DNA of 64,000 bases from Silicimonas algicola (GTDB taxonomy: Bacteria; Pseudomonadota; Alphaproteobacteria; Rhodobacterales; Rhodobacteraceae). A program made the position numbers and the translations under genes. Shown piece by piece: positions 35,944 through 44,142 of this stretch. Numbering within the stretch: the stretch's first letter is position 1; each line of letters starts with the position of its first letter. The notes beneath the pieces were generated by a model. That model was not told the DNA's origin. It searched no databases and saw only the letters and a list, made by a program, of their open reading frames with translations. The stretch spans positions 1-64,000 of the forward strand of contig NZ_QGGV01000005.1 of assembly GCF_003148765.1 (NCBI RefSeq). Reading direction: 5' to 3'.

Positions 35944-35998
35944 ATTAAGGCCGCAGAGCCCGTAAGGCGTCAATAGGAGTCTTGACCATCTGGTCGAA
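35944..35998 (-). promoter_or_regulatory. Promoter and GntR-type operator of the nucleoside transporter operon
   Basis: On the reverse strand TTGACG (35968-35973) and CTTAAT (35944-35949) are 18 bases apart, a reasonable sigma70 promoter. Just upstream lies TTGACCA-TC-TGGTCGA (35982-35997), an almost perfect inverted repeat like FadR-subfamily GntR operators. Its position immediately upstream of -35 suits either activation or repression. No gntR gene is in the window. Confidence 0.45.
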
Positions 35999-36019
35999 AT
36001 GCGCGGCCGCGACGCAAGG

Positions 36020-36478
36020 TCATGCAGGGGCGAGGGTTTTGCTCATCAGGATGGCGTCGATCCGGCCCGATGCGGCGCGGTAATAGGCACGCCTGACACC
36101 GTCCTCGGACCACCCCGCGCGGGCGTAGAGCGCGCGTGCCGGTGCGTTGGTCGCGGCGACTTCGAGGAAGGCGCGGGAAGCGGAGCGGCCGCGGGCGGCG
36201 GCCTCGAAGGCGGCGAGCGTTTCAGCGCCGAGGCCCCGGCGGCGGACGTCCCGGTGAACGGCGATGGTGAGAAGCTCGGCCTCATCCAGAGCAACCCTGC
36301 CGAGGGCGAAGGCGAGGGGCTCTGCCCCTCGCGCTCCCCGGGATATTTCGGGACCGATGAAAGGCTGTGCCAGGAAGACTGCCGGATCGGCGAGAAGGTC
36401 CGCGAAGTCCTTCTCCGACCAGGGCGCGGGCACCTCCATCGCGGCGGCGTGGATCGCGGCGAGGGCGGCGGGCGTCAC
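36020..36478 (-). CDS. rimI: Ribosomal-protein S18 alanine N-acetyltransferase-like GNAT protein
   Basis: 152 residues from a GTG overlapping the tsaB stop (GTGA). GNAT motif A reads AELLTIAVHRDVRRRGLGAETLAAF, and VAATNAPARALYARAGW is typical RimI. Adjacent tsaB supports rimI. Odd feature: residues about 38-55 (PFIGPEISRGARGAEPLA) are encoded by a palindromic repeat inserted in frame (36311-36362), between the FLAQ and FALGRV blocks that are normally close together. Confidence 0.85.
   Translation of the reverse strand: MTPAALAAIHAAAMEVPAPWSEKDFADLLADPAVFLAQPFIGPEISRGARGAEPLAFALGRVALDEAELLTIAVHRDVRRRGLGAETLAAFEAAARGRSASRAFLEVAATNAPARALYARAGWSEDGVRRAYYRAASGRIDAILMSKTLAPA
36311..36362 (-). repeat. 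Dispersed palindromic repeat inserted in frame in rimI
   Basis: The stretch holds a perfect nine-base stem (GCGAGGGGC / GCCCCTCGC, three-base loop), then GCTCCCCGGGATATTTCGGG and ACCGATGAAAG. On the reverse strand it reads CTTTCATCGGTCCCG AAATATCCCGGGG followed by the hairpin. The same order, CTT...AAATA..CCGGGG then hairpins, is found at 46499-46560. Such elements are frequent between genes in Rhodobacterales, from memory; here it lies inside a coding sequence without breaking the frame. Confidence 0.7.
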
Positions 36479-37056
36479 GGCAGGATGACGGGCGGCGGAT
36501 CCGAGGCCGGGGCCGCGTCGGCGGGGCGGATGTAGAGGGGAGCGGGGCGGGGGATGTCGGTGGAGACCGAGAGGCGGCGGGCGGCGAGGCGGGCGATGAT
36601 CCCGGCCGGGTTTCCGTTCAGCGGGAGCGGCCGTTCCGCCGCTTCGGCTTCTGCGAGGATCGGCGCACCGCCGTGCGTGAAATCCTTCAGGTAGACTTGC
36701 CCGCGCGGGGCCGGAAGCGCCACGGTCGAGAGTCCCGCGACCTCGCGGACCACGTCGAACCCGTCGACGCCGATTGCAGGGATGCCGAGCGAGAGCGAAA
36801 GCCCGCGCGCGGCCGAGACCGCAATGCGGATGCCGGTGAAGTTGCCCGGCCCGGTCCCGACCGCGACGGCGTCGAGATCGGACCACGCCGCGTCAGCCTG
36901 GGCCAGCACTTCCTCCAGCATCGGGAACAGCCGCTCGGCCTGACCCTTGCCCATCTCCTCGAGCCGTTCGGCTAAGATCCGGCCGCCCATCAGCAAAGCG
37001 GCCGCGCAGTGCGCGGCCGATGTGTCGAAAGCGAGGATCGTCGGTTCAGACGGCAA
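36475..37056 (-). CDS. tsaB: tRNA threonylcarbamoyladenosine biosynthesis protein TsaB
   Basis: 193 residues. ILAFDTSAAHCAAALLMGG (ASKHA phosphate-1 motif) and VGTGPGNFTGIRIAVSAARGL are characteristic. It scaffolds TsaD in forming t6A37 on ANN-decoding tRNAs. It overlaps nfuA upstream by 11 bases and rimI downstream by four, so the three are probably co-transcribed. Confidence 0.92.
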   Translation of the reverse strand: MPSEPTILAFDTSAAHCAAALLMGGRILAERLEEMGKGQAERLFPMLEEVLAQADAAWSDLDAVAVGTGPGNFTGIRIAVSAARGLSLSLGIPAIGVDGFDVVREVAGLSTVALPAPRGQVYLKDFTHGGAPILAEAEAAERPLPLNGNPAGIIARLAARRLSVSTDIPRPAPLYIRPADAAPASDPPPVILP

Positions 37057-37603
37057 CCGGCCTGACCTCGACCACTTCGGGGATGTAGTGTCGCAGCAGG
37101 TTCTCGATCCCCATCTTCAGCGTCAGGGTCGAGGACGGGCAGCCCGCGCAGGCGCCCTGCATGTGCAGGTAGACGATGCCGCGGTCGAAGCCGTGGAACA
37201 CGATGTCGCCCCCGTCCTGCGCCACGGCGGGACGCACGCGGGTGTCGAGGAGTTCCTTGATCTGGCTGACGATCTCGCCGTCCTCGCCGTCATGCTCGGC
37301 ATGGGCCGCCGCCGCCTCGCCCTCGATGGCGGGCTGGCCGGACTGGAAGTGCTCCATGATCGCGCCCAGGATCGGGGCCTTGACCACGTCCCATTCCGTC
37401 GCTTCGGCCTTGGTCACGGTGACGAAGTCGGTGCCCAGGAACACGCCCGTCACGCCTTCGACCGCGAAGATGCGGCTGGCGAGCGGCGATTTGCCGGCAG
37501 TGCCCGCCGAGGGGAAATCCGCGGTGCCCGCTCCCAGCACGGACTGGCCGGGCAGGAATTTCAGGGTCGCGGGGTTCGGCGTGGACTCGGTCTGGATGAA
37601 CAT
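37046..37603 (-). CDS. NifU-like iron-sulfur scaffold/carrier protein (Nfu)
   Basis: 185 residues. N-terminal Nfu_N domain (MFIQTESTPNPATLKFLPGQ) and C-terminal NifU domain with CAGCPSS, the CxxC that holds a 4Fe-4S cluster. Delivers clusters to apo-enzymes in the cytosol. A consensus sigma70 promoter lies immediately upstream. Heads the nfu-tsaB-rimI unit. Confidence 0.93.
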   Translation of the reverse strand: MFIQTESTPNPATLKFLPGQSVLGAGTADFPSAGTAGKSPLASRIFAVEGVTGVFLGTDFVTVTKAEATEWDVVKAPILGAIMEHFQSGQPAIEGEAAAAHAEHDGEDGEIVSQIKELLDTRVRPAVAQDGGDIVFHGFDRGIVYLHMQGACAGCPSSTLTLKMGIENLLRHYIPEVVEVRPVAV

Positions 37604-37627
37604 CGGCTTTCTCCGGGTTGGACAAGA

Positions 37628-37656
37628 TATATGCGCCCCGTACCCTGGAGTGTCAA
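37628..37656 (-). promoter_or_regulatory. Consensus sigma70 promoter of the nfu-tsaB-rimI unit
   Basis: On the reverse strand TTGACA (37651-37656) and CATATA (37628-37633) are separated by exactly 17 bases. The inferred transcription start lies about 15-20 bases before the Nfu start codon, giving a very short leader. Confidence 0.7.
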
Positions 37657-37755
37657 TGGATTGGAACGGTTCTAAAGTGCCCCTACGCCGGTCATCGACG
37701 TCTTGAAATGACTACGTATAGAACTTGGGCAGTCGGGACGGAGGGGTACGCGAGG

Positions 37756-38010
37756 ATGGACGAGGATGTGCAGGCGCTCAAGAAGCGGCTTGAGACCAAG
37801 ATTCGAGAAAACGCGAGTGACTTGAAAGAGTTCACCCGAGAAAGAACCGATCAGGCGATGCTTGAGCTAAGATCCGAGATCGGGCGCGTGGATATGAGGA
37901 TCTCGGGACTCGAAAGGCTTCTTTGGAACCGTTTCGCGACCTTTCTCGCAGGAGCGGTCTTCGGCGTCGCGGTTTCGGCCATCGGGCTTTTGGCCATCAA
38001 GGCCCTTTAG
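37756..38010 (+). CDS. Small coiled-coil protein with C-terminal membrane anchor
   Basis: 84 residues from the ATG at 37756, preceded by GGAGGGG at good distance; an ATG 16 codons upstream has no ribosome site. Residues 1-50 are charged and helical (ALKKRLETKIRENASDLKEF, RSEIGRVDMRISGLERLL), predicting a coiled coil. A single hydrophobic tail helix follows (FLAGAVFGVAVSAIGLLAI). Codon use is somewhat AT-richer than its neighbours. Function unknown; similar proteins occur in phage or accessory regions. Confidence 0.55.
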   Translation: MDEDVQALKKRLETKIRENASDLKEFTRERTDQAMLELRSEIGRVDMRISGLERLLWNRFATFLAGAVFGVAVSAIGLLAIKAL

Positions 38011-38027
38011 TCTGAAGGTCTAACGCC

Positions 38028-38483
38028 TCAGCTCACCGCTTCAAGCCGCTCCTTCGACAACTCCCCCGGCACTATGGTCAGCGGCACGGGCAGCGAGCCG
38101 AAGCTGCGCGAGAGCGCCTGCACGATGGGACCCGGCCCGCCCTTCTCGGCGGAGGCTCCGAGGACGAGGACGCCGATGTCGCCGTCCTCCTCGATCTGGG
38201 CGAGGATCTCCGGCACCGGGTCGCCTTCGCGGATCACCAGCTCGGGGTCGACGTTCTGGCGGTCGCGCATCCACTTTGCGAAGACCTCGAAGTGGACGTG
38301 GATCCGCTCGCGGGCTTCTTCCCGCATGATCTCGCCCACCCCGATCCAGTGCTGGAACTCCTCTGGCGGGATGACGGCGAGGATCTGGACGCTGCCGGCC
38401 GTGCGTGCGGCGCGCATGGCGGCGAAGCGCATGGCGTTCAGGCACTCGCGGCTGTCGTCGAGGATGACGAGGAACTTGCGCAT
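38028..38483 (-). CDS. Universal stress protein (UspA family)
   Basis: 151 residues. A single Usp domain: MRKFLVILDDSRECLNAMRFA at the start and VLVLGASAEKGGPGPIVQALSRSFG-type G2xG9xG(S) pattern (LGASAEKGGPGPIVQALSRS), which suggests ATP binding. Cytosolic. Role in stress is by family only. Stop lies 18 bases after the convergent coiled-coil gene. Confidence 0.87.
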   Translation of the reverse strand: MRKFLVILDDSRECLNAMRFAAMRAARTAGSVQILAVIPPEEFQHWIGVGEIMREEARERIHVHFEVFAKWMRDRQNVDPELVIREGDPVPEILAQIEEDGDIGVLVLGASAEKGGPGPIVQALSRSFGSLPVPLTIVPGELSKERLEAVS

Positions 38484-38534
38484 CTCACTCTCTTTCGCGG
38501 CGGCGATGATGCTGACTTCGCGCGGGGCTGTCCA

Positions 38535-39494
38535 TCACCGCGTGCCGATCGGCGTTCCGGCGCCTGTCGCCTCGGCGCGGGCCAGCGCGAGGGCGGCGGC
38601 GGCATAGTCGCCAAGGGCGATGCCTCGGAAGGCGAAGGCGCGGGGGCCGGTTGGGCCAGGCTCGATCTCACCGCCGACCAGGCCGGTCAGGTCGCCCGAA
38701 ACGAGGTCGGCGGGCAGCATCGGCCGCTCGGCCGTGCGTTCCTGCACGAGGTCGTCGACGACGACGGTAGAGAAGGCCGACAGGCTGTCCTGCGTCCAGG
38801 GAATGCAGAGGTCGGTGATGGCGGCGAAGGCATTGGGCTTGAGGAGCCGAGCGTCGAGGAAGGGCGCGATGGTGTAGTCGAGCGTGACCGAAGTCACGAC
38901 GATGTCGGCCTCGGTCAGGGCCTCGTCCGGGGTCGCCGCCTGCGCGTCGAGACCACGCTGCCGCGCTGCGTCCAGAAGCGCCTCGCGGTTCGCCTCGCCC
39001 CGCCCGCAGGCCAGCACCCGGCGCAGGGGATAGGCGTCCGCGACGGCGGCGAGGTGGCTGTGAGCCTGCACGCCGCAGCCGACGAAGGCCAGGGTCGCGC
39101 TGTCGGGATCGGCCAGCCTGCGCGCCGCGACGGCCGAGAGGGCGGCGGTGCGGTGCGCGGTGATCCAGTTCGCCCCCATGACCGCCAGCAGAAGGCCGGT
39201 GCGCGCGTCGAGTACGAGGATCGCGCCGTTGATCGCGGGCAGGCCTTTCGCGGGATTGTCGGGGCAGACGGCGACCGTCTTCAGCACCGTCAGGTCCTCG
39301 TCGTTGCCGACCGCGAGCGTCGACATCATGTAGCGTCCCTCGCCAGGCAGAAGCGAGGACTTGGGCGTGACGTGCAGCCGTCCGGCGGCCTTGCCGCGAA
39401 GCGCGGCCTCGATGGCGTCCGCGATCTCGCGCGGGGCGATGCCAAGCCCGTCGAGCGTCTCGTCGGACAGGTAGCGGATCGGTTTGTCGGTCAT
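38535..39494 (-). CDS. Ornithine cyclodeaminase / mu-crystallin family protein
   Basis: 319 residues. Contains KSSLLPGEGRYMMSTLAV (substrate Lys/Arg region), NWITAHRTAALSAVAARRLA and the Rossmann segment LAFVGCGVQAHSHLAAV. Family members deaminate ornithine to proline or reduce cyclic imino acids; which applies cannot be told. The ATG overlaps the upstream membrane-protein gene by four bases. Confidence 0.83.
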   Translation of the reverse strand: MTDKPIRYLSDETLDGLGIAPREIADAIEAALRGKAAGRLHVTPKSSLLPGEGRYMMSTLAVGNDEDLTVLKTVAVCPDNPAKGLPAINGAILVLDARTGLLLAVMGANWITAHRTAALSAVAARRLADPDSATLAFVGCGVQAHSHLAAVADAYPLRRVLACGRGEANREALLDAARQRGLDAQAATPDEALTEADIVVTSVTLDYTIAPFLDARLLKPNAFAAITDLCIPWTQDSLSAFSTVVVDDLVQERTAERPMLPADLVSGDLTGLVGGEIEPGPTGPRAFAFRGIALGDYAAAALALARAEATGAGTPIGTR

Positions 39495-40573
39495 CGTCGC
39501 GCCTCCCTTCGGCTCTGCGAGGGTGGCTGAGGCCGGCCGCGCTGTCCACCTCGCGCGGGGCGAAGAAAGCGCCGGAGCAGCCAGATCGCGAAGGACACCA
39601 CCTGACCCGCCAGCGCGGCCAGAAGGGCGGCGGCGAGGATCGTCATGTCGGCGAGGCGCGTCGTGAGGCGGACGAGGCGGGCCTTGCCGAGGACGGCGAG
39701 CGTGGCGCGGGTCTCGTCGCCGGTCGCGTTCGCCACGCGGGCGAGGCGCGCGAGATCGTCGGCGCTCTCGGCCCGGCGGACGACGGCGAAGGCGTCGCCG
39801 AGGGGCATGGCGTCGGTCAGACGGCCCACGTCCGAGGCGACGCCCGACAGGCGCGCGGCGGCGGCGGGCTCGACGAGAAGCGCCAGCTTGCGCGTCCGCA
39901 TCGCCTCGCCGGCGCGGTCCAGCCTGAGCGCGTCCGAGGCGAGGGTCGCGACCTCGTCCGTCAGGCGGGGCGGCAAGGCCCCGACCTTCCGGCCCACGCG
40001 CAGAACCGTGGCGCCGCCCTTCACCGACGCACTGGAGCCGCCGCTGACCAGGATCGCGGCCGTCGCCCCCAGGCCGACGACGCCAAGGCCAAGGTCGACG
40101 CGGTCGATGGCGCGATCCTCGAGATAGGCGTCGACCGCGCGCCACACCGCCTTGGCGTCGCCCACAGGCGTCAGCTCCAGGGGCAGGTTGCAGGCGGCGA
40201 CACGGGTCAGGTCTGGACACTCAGCGGGATCGACGGCGCAGGAGAGGCAGGCGGACCAGCCCTCCGCCACCTCGACCGCCGCCTCGACCTCGGCCCGAAG
40301 GAACGGCATGACCGCAACGCCGCGACGGTCGGCGAGTGCCAGGATGGCCGCGGCCTCGTCGGCCTCGCCCTCGGCCAGAGCCGCGCGCAGCCGCGCCTCG
40401 ACGGTGCGCATGTCCATGTTGCGGGTCAAGGCTGCCTCGACGGCGACCTTCACCTGCGCTTCGGTCCTCTCGACATAGGGCGCCGCGAAGGGCGACTGCG
40501 ACAGGGTCCAACCAGAAGCGATAAACGTGACGGCGGCGGCGAGGCCAAGGATGGCCCGCGCCAGCGCGCGCAT
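39491..40573 (-). CDS. Membrane protein of unknown function between ilvE and the cyclodeaminase gene
   Basis: 360 residues. N-terminal helix (LARAILGLAAAVTFIASGW) and a C-terminal helix (MTILAAALLAALAGQVVSFAIWLLRRFL) flank a long helical, Ala-rich soluble part with a cysteine cluster (WSACLSCAVDPAECPDLTRVAACN) and a glycine-rich membrane-like hairpin (DLGLGVVGLGATAAILVSGG). No known domain. It overlaps ilvE by one base and the downstream gene by four, so all three are coupled. Confidence 0.62.
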   Translation of the reverse strand: MRALARAILGLAAAVTFIASGWTLSQSPFAAPYVERTEAQVKVAVEAALTRNMDMRTVEARLRAALAEGEADEAAAILALADRRGVAVMPFLRAEVEAAVEVAEGWSACLSCAVDPAECPDLTRVAACNLPLELTPVGDAKAVWRAVDAYLEDRAIDRVDLGLGVVGLGATAAILVSGGSSASVKGGATVLRVGRKVGALPPRLTDEVATLASDALRLDRAGEAMRTRKLALLVEPAAAARLSGVASDVGRLTDAMPLGDAFAVVRRAESADDLARLARVANATGDETRATLAVLGKARLVRLTTRLADMTILAAALLAALAGQVVSFAIWLLRRFLRPARGGQRGRPQPPSQSRREARR

Positions 40574-41439
40574 CAGGGACGCTCCGACAGCGCCCAATCC
40601 CAGTACATCTCGCGCACGCGCCGGGTGACGGGGCCGACCTGATAATGCGTGCCGTCGAATTCGATCACCGGCGTGACCTTGTTCATGTTGCCCGACAGGA
40701 AGACCTCGTCCGCGTCGCGCAGGTCGTCGAAGGTCAGCACGGCCTCGCGCACCGGCGTCCCATCGGCGGCGAGGTTCGTCATGTGGCGGGCGCGGGTGAT
40801 TCCGGCGAGGAAGGTGCCGTTCGGGATCGGCGTCAGGACCTCGCCGTCCTTCACCAGGAAGACGTTCGCGGTGGCGCTTTCGGCGAGGTTGCCCATGGCG
40901 TCGGCGACCATGGCGTTCTGGAAGCCCTTGGCGCGCACTTCGGTCAGCATCCGCGCGTTGTTCGGGTAAAGGCAACCGGCCTTCGCGTTGACCACCGCCG
41001 ACTCGAGGACCGGACGCCGGAATCGCGTCGTCGTGGTGCGTGTCGTCGCCTCGGCGGGTGCAAGCGGCACCTCTTCGAGGCAGAGCGCGAAACCTGTGCG
41101 CTCTGGCCCCGGCACGATGGCGGTGATGTCGCCGTCGATGCCCCAGTACATCGGGCGGATGTAGACCGGGCCGGACCAGTCGAAGCCCGTCAGCCCCTCC
41201 CAGGCGAGCGCCGCGATCTCCTCGTCGGTCTTCGTCGGCGTGAGCATCAGCGCGCGGGCCGAGGCGTTGACGCGCCGGCAATGCGCGAGAAGGTCGGGCG
41301 CCACGCCCTCGAAGTACCGCGCGCCGTCGAAGACCGAGGAGCCGAGCCACGCGCCGTGGTCGGCGGCCCGCATCACCGCCGTGTCGCCGTCGTGCCAGCG
41401 GCCTTCGAACCAGGTGCGGATTGTCTTGCTGATCGCCAT
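40573..41439 (-). CDS. ilvE: Branched-chain amino acid aminotransferase-like PLP enzyme (class IV)
   Basis: 288 residues. The PLP lysine is in VNAKAGCLYPNNARM (about Lys152), with the GLY-type ESATANVFLVKDG and SGNMNKVTPV cofactor loops. Typical IlvE of Rhodobacterales begins TIRTWFEGRWHDGD. It transfers amino groups between glutamate and branched-chain 2-oxo acids. A D-amino-acid transaminase is the main alternative within the fold. Confidence 0.85.
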   Translation of the reverse strand: MAISKTIRTWFEGRWHDGDTAVMRAADHGAWLGSSVFDGARYFEGVAPDLLAHCRRVNASARALMLTPTKTDEEIAALAWEGLTGFDWSGPVYIRPMYWGIDGDITAIVPGPERTGFALCLEEVPLAPAEATTRTTTTRFRRPVLESAVVNAKAGCLYPNNARMLTEVRAKGFQNAMVADAMGNLAESATANVFLVKDGEVLTPIPNGTFLAGITRARHMTNLAADGTPVREAVLTFDDLRDADEVFLSGNMNKVTPVIEFDGTHYQVGPVTRRVREMYWDWALSERP

Positions 41440-41492
41440 GCCCGTTCCTCCGTCGGCCAGCCTATTGGGGCCGGCCGCGCGGGTCCAGAGCC

Positions 41493-41990
41493 TCAGACGG
41501 TGGCGGCCTCGCCTTCCGCGATCAGGGCGGGCACGTCGAAGGGCGCGTTGAACATCTCGAGTTCACCCGCCGCGTCGCGCGGCCAGTCCTCGCGAGGGCG
41601 GTCCCAATACAGCTCGATACCGTTGCCGTCGGGATCGTCCAGGTAGACCGCCAGGCTGACGCCGTGGTCCGCCGCGCCAGTGATGGGCACACCCTTCGCC
41701 ACGACGTTGCCGACAGCACGGCCAAGCGACGGGCGGTCGGGGAACAGGAAAGCGACGTGATACAGACCGGGCGCACGGCGCGGAGCGGGCGGGGCGCCGA
41801 GGCTTTCCCAGGTGTTCAGGCCAAGATGGTGGTGATAGCCGCCCGCCGACAGGAAGGCCGCCTGCCGCCCGTAGCGCTGCACGAGGTCGAGCCCGATCAC
41901 CTCGCGATAAAAGGCCACGGAGCGTTCCAGGTCGGTCACCTTGAGGTGGACGTGCCCGACGCTGAGGCCGGGCGAGGCTTGATAGGTCAT
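41493..41990 (-). CDS. VOC family (glyoxalase/extradiol dioxygenase-like) protein
   Basis: 165 residues. GHVHLKVTDLERSVAFYREVIG opens a classical VOC module; the metal-binding set is His in VGHVHLKV, His in LYHVAFLF and Glu in GNGIELYWDRP. It resembles CatE-like single-module proteins. Substrate unknown. The chosen ATG is the one before TYQASPGLS; the upstream in-phase frame has no family similarity. The following 260 bp up to slyX contain no convincing gene or site. Confidence 0.84.
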   Translation of the reverse strand: MTYQASPGLSVGHVHLKVTDLERSVAFYREVIGLDLVQRYGRQAAFLSAGGYHHHLGLNTWESLGAPPAPRRAPGLYHVAFLFPDRPSLGRAVGNVVAKGVPITGAADHGVSLAVYLDDPDGNGIELYWDRPREDWPRDAAGELEMFNAPFDVPALIAEGEAATV

Positions 41991-42251
41991 AGGATGTCTC
42001 CTTTGACCAGAACCTACGCCGTAGGGTCCGCGCACGGTAGAGCGATATCTGCAAAGCGACTGTGCGAAAATGTCGCCCGGTCGCGGTCTCGCGCCGGGGG
42101 ACCAGACGCGCCTCGGGCAGCGCATGTCGAAGCCGGCCTCGCGATCACCGCAGGTGCGGTCGGGACGTAGGTGTGGCCAGCCAAAGCGGGTCGGGGAACC
42201 CGTGCCGCGACCCTAGGCGCGGCGTGCAACGATTCCGTGACGGCTGGCGGC

Positions 42252-42449
42252 TCAGTAGTGCGGTGGCCGCTCGTCTCTCAGGATCACGCCGCCCGTGCCT
42301 TCGGACTCGCGCATCGCCTCGCGGTCCATCAGGCGGCGCACGCGCTCGGTCAGCCGCTCGATCTCGCGTCCCTGGGTCGCCACGACGTCGCTCAGGTCCT
42401 CGGCCAGCCGCTCGAGATGGGCCAGCCTTTCTTCGATCCTCTCGGTCAT
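42252..42449 (-). CDS. slyX: SlyX family protein
   Basis: 65 residues. A coiled coil ([35 protein letters not shown]) ends in the conserved ERPPHY. AAGGAGG lies before the ATG. SlyX function is unknown. Divergent from hisS with 67 bases between starts. Confidence 0.85.
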   Translation of the reverse strand: MTERIEERLAHLERLAEDLSDVVATQGREIERLTERVRRLMDREAMRESEGTGGVILRDERPPHY

Positions 42450-42516
42450 CCGGTCCTCCTTGCCCCCTCGCGGGACACGGGCTAAACCCCCGCGCGACCC
42501 GACCCGAGGAAGGTGC

Positions 42517-44142
42517 ATGGCCAAGGAGAAGAAAGCCCCGCGCCCCAAGGCGGAAACGCCGAAGGGGTTCCGCGACTATTTCGGTCCGGACGTCGCCGAA
42601 CGCAAGGCGATGCTCGATGCCATCGCGCGGGTCTACCACCTCTATGGGTTCGAGGCGCTGGAAAGCTCCGCCGTCGAGACGGTCGAGGCCCTGGGCAAGT
42701 TCCTCCCCGACGTCGACCGCCCCAACGAGGGCGTCTTCGCCTGGCAGGAGGACGCCGAGGGCGAAAAGCCCGGCGACTGGCTGGCGCTGCGCTATGACCT
42801 GACGGCGCCCTTGGCGCGCGTCTACGCCCAGCACCGGAACGAGTTGCCGACGCCGTATAGGCGGTTCGCGATGGGACCCGTCTGGCGGAACGAGAAGCCG
42901 GGGCCGGGACGCTTCCGGCAGTTCTACCAGTGCGACGCGGATACGGTGGGGACGGCGTCGGTCGCGGCGGATGCCGAGATCTGCATGATGCTGGCCGATG
43001 CGCTGGAGGCGGTGGGCATCGAGCGCGGGGACTACGTCATCCGGGTGAACAACCGGAAGGTGCTAAACGGGGTGCTGGAGGTGGCGGGGCTGCCCGACAC
43101 CGAGGCGCACCATGCTGCACGCGGTATCGTTCTGCGCGCCATCGACAAGCTGGACCGTCTGGGGCCGGAGGGCGTGCGGGCGTTGCTCGGAGAAGGGCGG
43201 AAGGACGAAAGCGGCGACTACACTAAGGGCGCGGGTCTCTCCAAAGCCCAGATTGAGGTTCTCTTAAGTTTCGCAACCGCTCCCACCTTGGTTCAGAATG
43301 AAATCACGAGGCAGATCGCGCTCAGTGAGAAGACACGTGGAGTCCAAGACGGTCGTATTCGCGCATTTGAAAACAAGCAGGGTGAAATATTCGAAGCTTC
43401 CGAGATTGGACCAGAATACTATCCGTACGTTTTTACTATTCAGCACCTGAGGAGACTCGTTGCGGAGTCTGAAGTTGGCACGGAGGGAGTAGAAGAGCTT
43501 GTTGCTTTGGCAAACCTTACAAGAGCCAACAAGTACGGCCCCGACCGCATCGTCATCGACCCCTCCGTCGTGCGCGGCCTCGGCTACTACACCGGCCCCG
43601 TGTTCGAGGCCGAGCTGACCTTCGAGATCACCGACGAGAAGGGCAACCCGCGCCAGTTCGGCTCGGTCGCGGGCGGTGGGCGCTATGATGACCTCGTCAA
43701 GCGCTTCACCGGCCAGGAAGTCCCCGCCACCGGCATCTCCATCGGCGTCGACCGCCTTCTCGCCGCCCTCCGCGCCAAGGGCCGCAGCCAGTCCGATACC
43801 ACCGGCCCCGTCGTCGTCACCGTCATGGACCGCGACCGCATGGCCGACTACCAGGCGATGGCCTCCGAACTGCGACAGGCGGGTATCCGCGCCGAGGTCT
43901 ACCTCGGCAATCCCAAGAACTTCGGCAACCAGCTCAAGTACGCCGACAAGCGCGGCTCGCCCGTCGCGATCATCCAGGGCGGGGACGAGCACGCGAAAGG
44001 CGTCGTGCAGGTCAAGGACCTGATCCTCGGCGCGAAGATCGCCGAGACCGCGACGCACGAGGAATGGAAGGACCAGCCGGCGCAATTCGAGTGCAAGCGC
44101 GAGGACATGGTCGCCCGCGTCCACGAGATCCTGTCGAGGTGA
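42517..44142 (+). CDS. hisS: Histidyl-tRNA synthetase with an unusual AT-rich internal segment
   Basis: 541 residues, longer than the roughly 500 usual in this group (from memory). Class II motifs: [51 protein letters not shown] (motif 2), and the histidine-specific [16 protein letters not shown]; motif 3 [10 protein letters not shown]-like [10 protein letters not shown]. Codons 250-345 are much AT-richer than the rest and lie between motif 2 and the HisA motif. The reading frame is intact. hisZ follows by GTGA overlap. Confidence 0.93.
   Translation: MAKEKKAPRPKAETPKGFRDYFGPDVAERKAMLDAIARVYHLYGFEALESSAVETVEALGKFLPDVDRPNEGVFAWQEDAEGEKPGDWLALRYDLTAPLARVYAQHRNELPTPYRRFAMGPVWRNEKPGPGRFRQFYQCDADTVGTASVAADAEICMMLADALEAVGIERGDYVIRVNNRKVLNGVLEVAGLPDTEAHHAARGIVLRAIDKLDRLGPEGVRALLGEGRKDESGDYTKGAGLSKAQIEVLLSFATAPTLVQNEITRQIALSEKTRGVQDGRIRAFENKQGEIFEASEIGPEYYPYVFTIQHLRRLVAESEVGTEGVEELVALANLTRANKYGPDRIVIDPSVVRGLGYYTGPVFEAELTFEITDEKGNPRQFGSVAGGGRYDDLVKRFTGQEVPATGISIGVDRLLAALRAKGRSQSDTTGPVVVTVMDRDRMADYQAMASELRQAGIRAEVYLGNPKNFGNQLKYADKRGSPVAIIQGGDEHAKGVVQVKDLILGAKIAETATHEEWKDQPAQFECKREDMVARVHEILSR
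43255..43535 (+). other. AT-rich block inside hisS, possible recombined segment
   Basis: About 280 bases here are near half GC by eye, against about two thirds around them, with codons such as TTA, ATA, AAA and TTT that are rare elsewhere in the gene. The block starts after [11 protein letters not shown] and ends before [16 protein letters not shown]. It encodes [18 protein letters not shown] through [12 protein letters not shown]. It keeps the frame, so it looks like replacement or acquisition of a piece from an AT-richer hisS or other source. Confidence 0.6.
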
